From contig NZ_DATMFT010000003.1 in assembly GCF_035556095.1 (NCBI RefSeq), positions 1 to 64,000 on the forward strand: DNA of 64,000 nucleotides, read 5' to 3'. This document shows, in pieces, positions 47,629 through 55,625 of the stretch. How positions within the stretch are numbered: position 1 is the stretch's first letter; the number at the start of each line of letters is the position of its first letter. The DNA is from Parapedobacter sp035556095 (GTDB taxonomy: Bacteria > Bacteroidota > Bacteroidia > Sphingobacteriales > Sphingobacteriaceae). Under the pieces are notes generated by a model that did no database searches, had not been told where the DNA came from, and was given only the letters and a program-made list of their open reading frames with translations. Position numbers and translations under genes: made by a program.

Positions 47629-50100
47629 TTAGAATAACCGCAATCCTATCCGGACGGCTTCTTTTTCACCCAGACCGCCCGAGCTTCCGAGCGACCGTGC
47701 ATAGATGATCCGGAGGCGCTGCCATTCGAGTCCGGCATGGATTTCCCCATAATGTTTAATGCCCGGCGTATGCAGGTAGTGTAAACCGATGATCTCGTTC
47801 AGTTTGAGCTTGCGGAGCAGGGGCACTTTGCTCGTGAGCAGCGTAGAGAGGTTGTATTCCCCGTGTACTTCCACAAAATTTCCCGGCGTACTGTGCTGGT
47901 AATAATCCAGCAACAGGAAAGTCGTCGATTGCTGATCGCTGATGAGTGTGCGTGTACCTTTGAAATGCCGGTAGTCGGTATAGTAGAGGGATTTATCATT
48001 CAGAAATGTGCCCACTCGTACGTCAAATGCCATACGGCCGTATAAGCCGAGGCCGATATCCGGTTTATGCAATCGCGTCACTAGCAGATCGTAGTCCACA
48101 TCACTTCCCAATAGCTGTGGCACCCCCTTCGTATAAGAAAGAGATAAGGTGGGCCACGGCGATGGCAGGTACACTCGTCGGTGCGGATACGTCTCGTACT
48201 TGGTACTGAAGTCGTAGCTGAGATCCAAGGTCACTTTAAAAGCACGGTTTTCCGGAAACAGCGGTGTGTCTTCTGCCGGCGCCAGCGGGTTGTTGGAGGT
48301 GAGGTGTTCCTTATTTCGATCCCAAAAGGTATAATCCGTGCTGTTTGGCAGCCACAGGCGGTTTTCCCAAACGGCGGAAGTCGTTACGTGCACGTTGGCG
48401 GGCAAGGTATAACGCCATGCTATCCCACCAAAGGTACGCTCGTACCATTTGAGGTAATTGCGGCCAAAAAGGGTGGTGGTGATGGTGTTGAAGAGTGGTG
48501 GCAGCGATCCCCGGTTATTTATATCCTGCATGTTGCTGCCCCCATACACGTGGAAGAAGCTCTTGCCCAGTGGGAACGAGGAGCCCGCATAGCCGTTGAA
48601 CCGCTCGTTGGCAAAACCATAGCGGATGTTGCCATATAGCGTGAAATTGCGGTTCAGCACCGTATCGACCTGCCGTGAGTACCGTACACCATAGTTGAGC
48701 GCCAACCCCTCCACACTGTTGAAGAGCAGCGAGGTTGCTAAGCCGTCGAAGGAAAGTGACGAGCGGTTCGCGCGGTTGCGGTACGTATATCCGGTCAGTA
48801 GGTCTTGCGGTTTCAGTTGATTGGAAACCCGGTCGAGCGAATCGAGGTATGGTTTGGACTCGCGCCGGCGTTGCAGGCTATCCTTGCGGATATAGTCTAG
48901 CTGTTCTTCTTCGGTGAGCAGCAGTGGGCGGTGGGTATTCCAATAGAGCGAGTCGCGCTTATTAACCCCTTCGGCAATACGCAACACCTCGTTGAATGCA
49001 CCCTTCCGGATGGTTGGGTGTGTCGCATAATCGCTGTATACCGCCACAAAATAGCCGCCTATCCGGAACCCGAGTAGACCACCTACAAAATCAAACCGAA
49101 TACTTGATGGTTGCCATTGAGCGCTGTCTATCGGGATATATTCCTGCCGAATATCCAGGGTGTCGATGATATTGATTCCTGAGGCTTTGGTAAGTTGCAA
49201 GTTTACGCCGTATACCCGCCAAAGGCCATCCATAATGTAGATGTCGCCTTGGTAGAGCGGTTCGCCCTTACGGCGCGGCGTCACTTCGATTTTATGGATG
49301 GTAAGCCCGTTTTCTTCGGTAGTACCCAGCAGTCGGTATCGGTAGTAACCGAGGGCATTGTCGGCAATGGGCGAAACGAAAGGCCTCGGGCTCAGCCCCT
49401 CGATGATAGGCTGGTTGTTTTCATAGAAATTGAGTTTCAGGTCGGCTGCCCGATTAAAGCTGAATGCGCGGTTATTTCCCGAAAACTTCGAGCTGATCAT
49501 TTCCTCGCGGAAATCGTCGGGTGGCCGTACGGTGATGCGCGATTCGGATTCGGAAAGGTACACGATTCCCGTGCGGTTGGAGTCCAGCCCGATTTCACGG
49601 CCGATTTGATCGATGTCCACACCGAGGAACTTTTTGGGTGCCTGCAGCAGTCGCTGCACACCCTTGATATACACATTCGCTGTGTAAGGGGTAGCTTCGT
49701 GCAGGTGTTTCTTGCGTTGCCGGATGGCTTGCCGGATAATGGCATAGGCCGGATCCTCGCCGTTACCGATCACCACTTCATCCAGCAGGTACGATTCGGC
49801 GAGGAGGGTAATATATATGTGTTTATCCCCATCCATGGCAACCGGTTCGATGACTTGCCGGTAGCCTACTGAACGGACCACCAATTCATGTTTGCCGGCG
49901 GGTAGGGCCAATTTGAATATGCCTTCGCTGTTGGCTGACGTACCGCCGCTTACCCTGCTTTTGGGATAGATGCTGGCAAACGGTACCGGCTCGCCCTGGT
50001 CATCGGTTACTTGCCCAGTCAGCAGGTATGGCTGCGCGTGGACGAACAGGCTCGCCATGCTGATGAAAACAAGCGTAAGCCACGGTTTCAGCATAAACAT
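47629..50100 (-). CDS. DUF5686/carboxypeptidase-regulatory-like outer-membrane protein
   Basis: Large outer-membrane protein of 823 residues, found in most Bacteroidota and not characterised. The signal peptide is MFMLKPWLTLVFISMASLFVHA. Residues 25-105 form a carboxypeptidase-regulatory-like domain (LTGQVTDDQGEPVPFASIYPK, HELVVRSVGYRQV). The middle (about 110-420) has GNGEDPAYAIIRQAIRQRKKH, typical of the family, and a long C-terminal part is rich in aromatic beta strands ending GEKEAVRIGLRLF, as in a barrel. ATG 50100 follows a -7 box by 3 nt; the TTG at 50115 is rejected. It is divergent from the tricorn-like gene. Confidence 0.87.
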   Translation of the reverse strand: MFMLKPWLTLVFISMASLFVHAQPYLLTGQVTDDQGEPVPFASIYPKSRVSGGTSANSEGIFKLALPAGKHELVVRSVGYRQVIEPVAMDGDKHIYITLLAESYLLDEVVIGNGEDPAYAIIRQAIRQRKKHLHEATPYTANVYIKGVQRLLQAPKKFLGVDIDQIGREIGLDSNRTGIVYLSESESRITVRPPDDFREEMISSKFSGNNRAFSFNRAADLKLNFYENNQPIIEGLSPRPFVSPIADNALGYYRYRLLGTTEENGLTIHKIEVTPRRKGEPLYQGDIYIMDGLWRVYGVNLQLTKASGINIIDTLDIRQEYIPIDSAQWQPSSIRFDFVGGLLGFRIGGYFVAVYSDYATHPTIRKGAFNEVLRIAEGVNKRDSLYWNTHRPLLLTEEEQLDYIRKDSLQRRRESKPYLDSLDRVSNQLKPQDLLTGYTYRNRANRSSLSFDGLATSLLFNSVEGLALNYGVRYSRQVDTVLNRNFTLYGNIRYGFANERFNGYAGSSFPLGKSFFHVYGGSNMQDINNRGSLPPLFNTITTTLFGRNYLKWYERTFGGIAWRYTLPANVHVTTSAVWENRLWLPNSTDYTFWDRNKEHLTSNNPLAPAEDTPLFPENRAFKVTLDLSYDFSTKYETYPHRRVYLPSPWPTLSLSYTKGVPQLLGSDVDYDLLVTRLHKPDIGLGLYGRMAFDVRVGTFLNDKSLYYTDYRHFKGTRTLISDQQSTTFLLLDYYQHSTPGNFVEVHGEYNLSTLLTSKVPLLRKLKLNEIIGLHYLHTPGIKHYGEIHAGLEWQRLRIIYARSLGSSGGLGEKEAVRIGLRLF

Positions 50101-50103
50101 CCT

Positions 50104-50111
50104 CAAAACTA
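50104..50111 (-). promoter_or_regulatory. -7 promoter element of the DUF5686 gene
   Basis: TAGTTTTG on the minus strand, 3 nt before the ATG at 50100. Confidence 0.55.
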
Positions 50112-50179
50112 CCAAAAGGAGGTCGGATGTTGTTGTTAATTTTCGTTAATATTGCAGCCAGCACAATAGACTTAAAAAC

Positions 50180-53100
50180 ATGAATACCATCAACGCCTGC
50201 CTATTGACGGCAGTCCTCGCATTTGCATCACTTTCCGCCCATGCGCAGACTTCACCAACATTTATTTCATATCCGACATTGAGCCCGGATGGGCAGACCG
50301 TCGTTTTCAGCTATTCGGGTGACCTGTGGAGCGTGTCTTCCGCTGGCGGGCAGGCGCTTCGCCTCACGGCCATGCGCGGCGATGAAATCGCCCCACGTAT
50401 CTCGCCCGATGGCCAGTGGCTGGCATTCTCGGCCAACCAATTCGGTAACCACGATGTGTACGTGATGCCCCTAGCCGGGGGTGATATCCGGCAGCTTACC
50501 CACCACGACGCGTCCGATGAGGTAGACAGCTGGAGCTGGGATAGCCAGACCATCTACTTCACCTCGGGGCGCTATAACCGCTTCACCACTTATGTCGTGG
50601 CGGCCCAGGGCGGAACGGCGGAACGGCTCTTCCCCCATTATTTCAATACCATACACGGGGTGGTGGAAAAGCCCGATGGCGAACTGCTTTTCAATAACAC
50701 GTGGGAAAGCTATTTCAACGCGAACCGCAAGCGCTACAAGGGAGCGTATAACCCCGACATTATGGGATACCATCCCACCACTCACACGTTTACCCAGTAT
50801 ACCGATTACGAAGGCAAAGATTTCTGGGCTTCCGTGGATCGGCAGGGCAATGTGTTCTTCGCCTCCGACGAGACCAACGGCGAATACAACCTCTATACGT
50901 TTACGAATGGAGAAAAGAGGATACTGACCCATTTCGATACCTCAATCAAGCGCCCTAACGTATCGGCAGACGGCACGAAAGTGGTCTTCGAAAAAGATTA
51001 CCAGCTGTATATTTACGATGTAGCTACCAAGCAAACCATAAAACCCGATGTTTCCGTGGGCCGGAACGCGATATTAGATGCCCAACAGGAGTTTGATGTG
51101 AACGAAAACATCTCCTATTTCGATGTATCGCCGGACGGTAAGAAGCTGGCTTTCATCTCGCGTGGGGAACTCTTTGTGAGCGATATCGAAGGGAAGTTTA
51201 TCAAGCAGATGCCAAGCTCGGGCGAACGGGCCATGGAGGTGAAGTGGTTGGCCGACAACAAAACGCTGCTGTTTAACCAGACCCATGCGGGCTACCCCAA
51301 TTGGTACACCATAGCGGCCGATGGTAGCGGCGGCACCAAGCAGCTCACGGCCGACTTGCGCAGCAACCGCGATATCACACTCAACGCTGAGCGCACCCAG
51401 GCGGTATACCTCAGTGGGCGCGACGAGGTGCGCCTGCTCGACCTCAAAACGCTGAAAAGCGCCACCGTGGTGAATGATGAAATATGGGCGTTCCAGAACT
51501 CCGAGCCGTCGTTTTCGCCAAATGGCGAATACATCCTGTTTACGGCCCACCGTAACTTCGAACAGGATATCTTTGTACACCATATCGCGAAGAAGCAAAC
51601 CATCAACCTCACCAATACGGGCGTGTCTGAGGCCTCGCCGGTATGGTCGCCCGACGGTAAATCCATCTACTTCGCCAGCAACCGCACCAAACCGGCCTAC
51701 CCGACCGGTATGCGCGATGCCAGCATCTACCGCATGGCACTGGATGATTTTGATGAACCGTACCGGATCGATAAGTTCGAGGAGCTTTTCGAGGAGAAAA
51801 AGAAAGACGAGAAAGGCGACGACAGCAAAAAGATGGGCAAAGATAAAGCCGGCGAAAAAGGCGATGATGCCGATAGTACGGCGATTGCCAATACGCCCAT
51901 TGTAATCAATACCCAGGGGCTGCTCGACCGCATTACCCGGATAGGCCCGGCTTTTGGCACGCAAAGCAATCCCAAAACATTTAAAAAAGGCGAGAAGATC
52001 TACATCTTTTATGCCTCGAACCATGATGGTGGGCGGCGGGCCCTTTACCGGACAGTACGTGAGGCGTTTGAAGACGACAAGACCGAGAAGGTAGCTGACG
52101 GTGGCGTGGGTAACCTGGTGGAGGTAAATGGGAAATGCTATGCTCTTTCCAACGGCACCGTGCAGAAATACAACATCGATGGCAACAAGCTCGAAAAGGT
52201 GGACATCGCCTTCAAATTCCGCCGCAATCTGGAAGACGAGTTCAACCAGCTATTCTACGAGACGTGGGCAGGCATTGAAGAGAATTTTTACGATGATGAT
52301 TTCCACGGGATGGATTGGACCGCGGTGAAAACCCGCTATGCGGCTTACCTGCCCTACCTGAACAGCCGCGCAGACCTGCGGGTGCTGCTTAATGATATGC
52401 TGGGCGAGCTTAACTCGTCGCACCTCGGCTTCAACTCAAGCGGCAGCGACGAGCGTAAGGATTTCTCGATGGTAACCAATGAAACGGGTGTGGTATTTGA
52501 CAATGAGAACCCCTACCGCGTGTTGCGCGTGGTGGACCGGAGCAATGCGGCCCGCAAGGAAGTTGATATCCGGCCTGGCGATGTGTTGGTGGCGGTTAAC
52601 GGGCAACGGGTGGATACCCTGGCCGATCGTGACCGGTATTTCACACGGCCGTCGCTGGCCGATGAAATGGTGCTCACTTTCCGGCGAGGCGGGGCGGAAG
52701 TGGCCGCTAAGGTTCGGCCCCAACGCAGCAGTGCCATGTGCGATCATCACTACGATGAATGGATACGCAATAACCGCCACAAGGTGGATTCACTGGGGCA
52801 GGACCGTATTGCCTACACGTATATGAAGAATATGGGCGGAGCCGAGCTGGAGCGCTTTCTATTGGACATGGTAGAGCAGGAGGCACATAAAGATGCCATC
52901 ATCCTCGACCTACGGTACAACACCGGTGGCAACGTGCACGATGAGGTCTTGCGCTTCCTTTCGCAACGCCCATACCTGCAATGGCAATACCGCGGTGGCA
53001 AGCGCTCACCGCAGAGCAACTTTGCCCCATCGGGCAAGCCTATTGTGCTACTGGTAAACGAGCAGTCGCTCAGCGATGCAGAGATGACTGCCGCTGGCTT

Positions 53101-53359
53101 CAAAGCGTTGAAACTGGGTAAAATCATCGGTACCGAAACCTACCGCTGGATCATCTTCACGTCGGCCAAGGGGCTCGTAGACGGCTCGTCGTACCGGGTG
53201 CCGGCATGGGGTTGTTATACACTGGAAGGCGACGACCTGGAGCTGACCGGTGTGTTGCCCGATATTATGGTCAAGAATACCTTCATGGACCGACTGGAAG
53301 GCAAAGACCCGCAGTTGGAGCGGGCGGTAAAGGAGTTGTTAGGTGAATTGGGGAAGTAA
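50180..53359 (+). CDS. Tricorn-like S41 family protease
   Basis: Large exported peptidase of 1059 residues with signal peptide MNTINACLLTAVLAFASLSAHAQ. Residues 30-550 contain WD40-like/PD40 propeller blades (YPTLSPDGQTVVFSYSGDLW, RISPDGQWLAFSANQFG, PVWSPDGKSIYFASNR). A low-complexity charged stretch (EEKKKDEKGDDSKKMGKDKAG) follows at about 536-565. A PDZ domain (about 745-835; VDRSNAARKEVDIRPGDVLVAVNG) precedes the S41 protease (about 840-1045), with LDLRYNTGGNVHDEVL and the nucleophile region VNEQSLSDAEMTAAGFK. Tricorn enzymes trim peptides from larger proteases. No signs of truncation. Confidence 0.93.
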   Translation: MNTINACLLTAVLAFASLSAHAQTSPTFISYPTLSPDGQTVVFSYSGDLWSVSSAGGQALRLTAMRGDEIAPRISPDGQWLAFSANQFGNHDVYVMPLAGGDIRQLTHHDASDEVDSWSWDSQTIYFTSGRYNRFTTYVVAAQGGTAERLFPHYFNTIHGVVEKPDGELLFNNTWESYFNANRKRYKGAYNPDIMGYHPTTHTFTQYTDYEGKDFWASVDRQGNVFFASDETNGEYNLYTFTNGEKRILTHFDTSIKRPNVSADGTKVVFEKDYQLYIYDVATKQTIKPDVSVGRNAILDAQQEFDVNENISYFDVSPDGKKLAFISRGELFVSDIEGKFIKQMPSSGERAMEVKWLADNKTLLFNQTHAGYPNWYTIAADGSGGTKQLTADLRSNRDITLNAERTQAVYLSGRDEVRLLDLKTLKSATVVNDEIWAFQNSEPSFSPNGEYILFTAHRNFEQDIFVHHIAKKQTINLTNTGVSEASPVWSPDGKSIYFASNRTKPAYPTGMRDASIYRMALDDFDEPYRIDKFEELFEEKKKDEKGDDSKKMGKDKAGEKGDDADSTAIANTPIVINTQGLLDRITRIGPAFGTQSNPKTFKKGEKIYIFYASNHDGGRRALYRTVREAFEDDKTEKVADGGVGNLVEVNGKCYALSNGTVQKYNIDGNKLEKVDIAFKFRRNLEDEFNQLFYETWAGIEENFYDDDFHGMDWTAVKTRYAAYLPYLNSRADLRVLLNDMLGELNSSHLGFNSSGSDERKDFSMVTNETGVVFDNENPYRVLRVVDRSNAARKEVDIRPGDVLVAVNGQRVDTLADRDRYFTRPSLADEMVLTFRRGGAEVAAKVRPQRSSAMCDHHYDEWIRNNRHKVDSLGQDRIAYTYMKNMGGAELERFLLDMVEQEAHKDAIILDLRYNTGGNVHDEVLRFLSQRPYLQWQYRGGKRSPQSNFAPSGKPIVLLVNEQSLSDAEMTAAGFKALKLGKIIGTETYRWIIFTSAKGLVDGSSYRVPAWGCYTLEGDDLELTGVLPDIMVKNTFMDRLEGKDPQLERAVKELLGELGK

Positions 53360-53512
53360 TGGGCGATAGCGTGGTTGCCATTTTCGTAATACGCGTTCTA
53401 CCAGCGTTGAAAATATAAAAATCGTGCTGCGATGGCAATTATGAAATTCGTAAAAGTGATCGCTAAATCAAAGAAAAATAGGTGAATATTTTCGCTTGCG
53501 TTGATAGATTTG

Positions 53513-53520
53513 TAATTTTG
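53513..53520 (+). promoter_or_regulatory. -7 promoter element of the small HTH-like gene
   Basis: TAATTTTG, 19 nt before the ATG at 53540. Confidence 0.45.
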
Positions 53521-53539
53521 CTGGAGCAATTTGGCAGAT

Positions 53540-53746
53540 ATGGAAATATCATTACCAAGATTAGCTGTTTATCCTTCGGATCTGCAACGGATCACTGGCC
53601 AGAGCGAACGCACCTGCCAGCGGCTCATCAACAAGATCCGGGATATGTTTGGGCTCGATAAGCACCAGCATGTGACGGTTTATCAAGCCTCGGATTACCT
53701 GGGCATTCCGGTAGCGGAACTTTCACGTTTCATGCGCCAATCCTGA
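53540..53746 (+). CDS. Small putative DNA-binding protein (HTH-like)
   Basis: Protein of 68 residues from ATG 53540 (the frame opens with a TTG at 53531). Two helical segments look like a helix-turn-helix: DLQRITGQSERTCQRLINKI and VTVYQASDYLGIPVAELSRF. Similar short proteins with a GxSERTxxRxxxKIR pattern are common in Bacteroidota, often near genes for HU-like proteins or mobile elements; their role is unknown. A strong terminator follows, and an HU-like gene is next. Confidence 0.65.
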   Translation: MEISLPRLAVYPSDLQRITGQSERTCQRLINKIRDMFGLDKHQHVTVYQASDYLGIPVAELSRFMRQS

Positions 53747-53799
53747 ACCCAGACAGTTGGCAAAGGGTTTGCCACGACAGCGCAAAGATTTTATGGGAT

Positions 53800-53831
53800 A
53801 ACCGTCTCGCTTCGGGCGAGGCGGTTTTTTT
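53800..53831 (+). terminator. Intrinsic terminator of the small HTH-like gene
   Basis: AACCGTCTCGC (53800-53810) and GCGAGGCGGTT (53816-53826) form an 11-bp stem with one G-T pair, then a T run. Confidence 0.88.
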
Positions 53832-53844
53832 GTGCGCGACAAAA

Positions 53845-53880
53845 CCGCCAATTCCGTCAATCCCGCCAAAGCCGCCAATT
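53845..53880. repeat. Four 9-bp tandem repeats upstream of the HU-like gene
   Basis: Units CCGCCAATT, CCGTCAATC, CCGCCAAAG and CCGCCAATT follow without gaps; a partial fifth (CCGACA) follows. Consensus CCGCCAANN. Not coding in any accepted gene. Confidence 0.75.
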
Positions 53881-53989
53881 CCGACACGCCTTCTTGACAT
53901 GTTCCGCAACTTTGTAATGCCGAGGGAAAGGTACCGCCCGCGGCACGGAGTATTATTCTATGGTTTAATGTTTTAAAAAAAGTAGAAAC

Positions 53990-54373
53990 ATGGCAATTAA
54001 ATTCAACGTTTTGGAAATCGGTAAACCGGGCGACCCGGATGCACCGAAGAAGTTTTACCCACGTCCGGTGCATTCCGGAGAAATCACGCTTGAAGACCTG
54101 GCGGCGGACATCTCATACTCGTCTTCACTTACGGAATCCGATGTTTATGCCGTTTTGCAGAGCCTGGTACGCGAAATCCCGCGCAACATTTCCCACGGCT
54201 ATATCGTACGCTTGGGCAACCTCGGCGCGTTCCGCCTGGGGAGCAACAGCACGGGAAGTGATACCGAGGAGGAAGTGACCGGGGCGAACATTTTCCGCAC
54301 GCGCCTGCTGTTCCACCCGGGCAAACATGTCAAGGCGGTGGTTGACGGTTTAACTTTCGAGAAAATCCGCTAA
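53990..54373 (+). CDS. HU-like DNA-binding protein (HU-HIG type)
   Basis: Nucleoid-type protein of 127 residues related to HU/IHF, in the Bacteroidota variant with an extra N-terminal segment. The N-terminus MAIKFNVLEIGKPGDPDAPKKFYPRPV precedes an HU helical pair (LAADISYSSSLTESDVYAVLQSLVREIP) and the strand region ISHGYIVRLGNLGAFRLGSNSTG, followed by ANIFRTRLLFHPGKHVKAVVDGLTFEKI. This group is much more diverse than canonical HU and its DNA sites are unknown. It ends at a strong terminator. Confidence 0.85.
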   Translation: MAIKFNVLEIGKPGDPDAPKKFYPRPVHSGEITLEDLAADISYSSSLTESDVYAVLQSLVREIPRNISHGYIVRLGNLGAFRLGSNSTGSDTEEEVTGANIFRTRLLFHPGKHVKAVVDGLTFEKIR

Positions 54374-54399
54374 AGCCCGGTCTTCCGATCGGCATTTCC

Positions 54400-54432
54400 A
54401 GCCGCCTCGTTTCAAACGAGGCGGCTTTTTTG
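54400..54432 (+). terminator. Intrinsic terminator of the HU-like gene
   Basis: Perfect 13-bp stem AGCCGCCTCGTTT / AAACGAGGCGGCT (54400-54412, 54414-54426) and a T run. Confidence 0.93.
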
Positions 54433-54458
54433 TTGAAATCAGCCAAAAATGACGCTTG

Positions 54459-54548
54459 GTCACTTCAAAAACTGACTTCGGAGGCTTTCTGAAGTGACGG
54501 TGGTCGTTTAAAAATTGACTTCGGAGACTTTGGAAAGCGACTTCGGAG
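54459..54548. repeat. Inverted repeat and three GACTTCGGAG copies in a gene-free stretch
   Basis: GTCACTTCA (54459-54467) and TGAAGTGAC (54490-54498) are a 9-bp inverted repeat. GACTTCGGAG occurs at 54474-54483, 54517-54526 and 54539-54548; the first copy is in the loop. Each is followed by CTTT or TTTT-like sequence. The whole gap 54433-54717 has no convincing ORF. Confidence 0.65.
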
Positions 54549-54717
54549 AGTTTTTCGGCTGGATTTCAAGTGCTAAAATAATCTACTAGGAAATTTTTTG
54601 TCTCGTGTTTTCCGATATTTTTCACTTGACAGCCCGTCCAGCAGAACTGACCTGCCTGCTTCTATGAAGGGAAAGTAATGGGATAACACGCATAAAAATC
54701 AAGGTATTCCGCAGTTA

Positions 54718-55362
54718 TCACAGGCTTTCGGCATAACGGCATAATGCAATGATGCCCTTTACATCATTGAAATCCAACTCGTGGTCAGCTACGTATTTCT
54801 CCAATGCTTCGCTGTGGTTACGATATATCCGGTAGAGCTGCTTGAAGTTGGAGAACCTCTTCTGCTTTCCGCCATGCTCGATAACGTAATCGTGGTAAAT
54901 CTCGGATACCTCGTGTTCTGGAGTTTTGCGGTCCGATCCCAAACCCCGAAAAAATGCAGTCGAATAGACATCGACCGAAGCAAGCTTGCTGGTGCCGCCA
55001 TAGGCCACGGGAGGTGGTTTGAGCGTACTGTTCGCGTTGAATCGGATGTACATGATGGGACTGCTCGATACTTTTTCCAATGCATTTTTACCGTCTAGGA
55101 GAAAAGTGCGCCCAGCGATGACGAGCGAGTCGATGCCCCGATAATCAGCCACTACCTTTACCTGGCCATCCCGCTGATCGATGAAATGAAGCGCACTTTC
55201 CACCAGGTTATAGTTCACTTTTTCAGTCGATGTTTGTCCGCCGTGAAAATGTACTACCGCGTCGTGGTATTCATCAAAAAGAAAAGGCGACAGGGATTCC
55301 TGCGTGTAGCTGGGTGTTGAAAATACCACGAATAACAATAAAAGGAAGCCTGTAGGTTTCAT
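54718..55362 (-). CDS. Exported protein of unknown function
   Basis: Unrecognised 214-residue protein with signal peptide MKPTGFLLLLFVVFSTPSYTQ. The mature part has a beta-rich stretch (DQRDGQVKVVADYRGIDSLVIAGRTFLLDG) followed by a helical basic C-terminal half (GKQKRFSNFKQLYRIYRNHSEALEKYVADHELDFNDVKGI). No catalytic motif was recognised. It is monocistronic and lies between a repeat-rich gap and a 14-bp palindrome at 55399-55412. Many Bacteroidota secreted proteins of this type exist without a defined role. Confidence 0.75.
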   Translation of the reverse strand: MKPTGFLLLLFVVFSTPSYTQESLSPFLFDEYHDAVVHFHGGQTSTEKVNYNLVESALHFIDQRDGQVKVVADYRGIDSLVIAGRTFLLDGKNALEKVSSSPIMYIRFNANSTLKPPPVAYGGTSKLASVDVYSTAFFRGLGSDRKTPEHEVSEIYHDYVIEHGGKQKRFSNFKQLYRIYRNHSEALEKYVADHELDFNDVKGIIALCRYAESL

Positions 55363-55398
55363 ATCATGTCGTTTTTATCTAATATCAGAGTGGCAGCC

Positions 55399-55412
55399 AT
55401 TACGGCCGTAAT
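55399..55412. promoter_or_regulatory. 14-bp palindrome upstream of the exported unknown
   Basis: ATTACGGCCGTAAT is a perfect palindrome 36 nt before the start at 55362. It could be an operator. Confidence 0.35.
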
Positions 55413-55555
55413 CTGGCGGAAAGATAGTCAATATTCCGCTTACAAAAAAGATGCAGGGCAAAAGCTTTTTTTGATCCGAGCGACCGCACATGCTACCATT
55501 TAAAAACCATTGTGGATGGGGTGTCGAAACCCTTTATTTCACACGTTAAAATCCG

Positions 55556-55563
55556 TACCTTTG
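55556..55563 (+). promoter_or_regulatory. -7 promoter element of gcvP
   Basis: TACCTTTG, 62 nt before the ATG. The leader has a 7-bp hairpin GCTGCTT-ACA-AAGCAGC at 55579-55595; no glycine riboswitch was recognised. Confidence 0.55.
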
Positions 55564-55625
55564 CCCCCGAAAATACCGGCTGCTTACAAAGCAGCATGGC
55601 TGCACTACGGTAGTAACATATCCGA

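Noticed and set aside
49195..49872. 225-residue ORF antisense to the DUF5686 gene
   Set aside because: No recognisable domain, fully inside a typical outer-membrane protein gene.
51074..52024. 316-residue antisense ORF within the tricorn-like gene
   Set aside because: It mirrors a well-supported gene; long antisense frames are expected from codon bias at this GC content.
53432..53485. 17-codon cationic ORF (MAIMKFVKVIAKSKKNR) before the small HTH-like gene
   Set aside because: Very short, no promoter or ribosome-binding site; chance is the simpler explanation.
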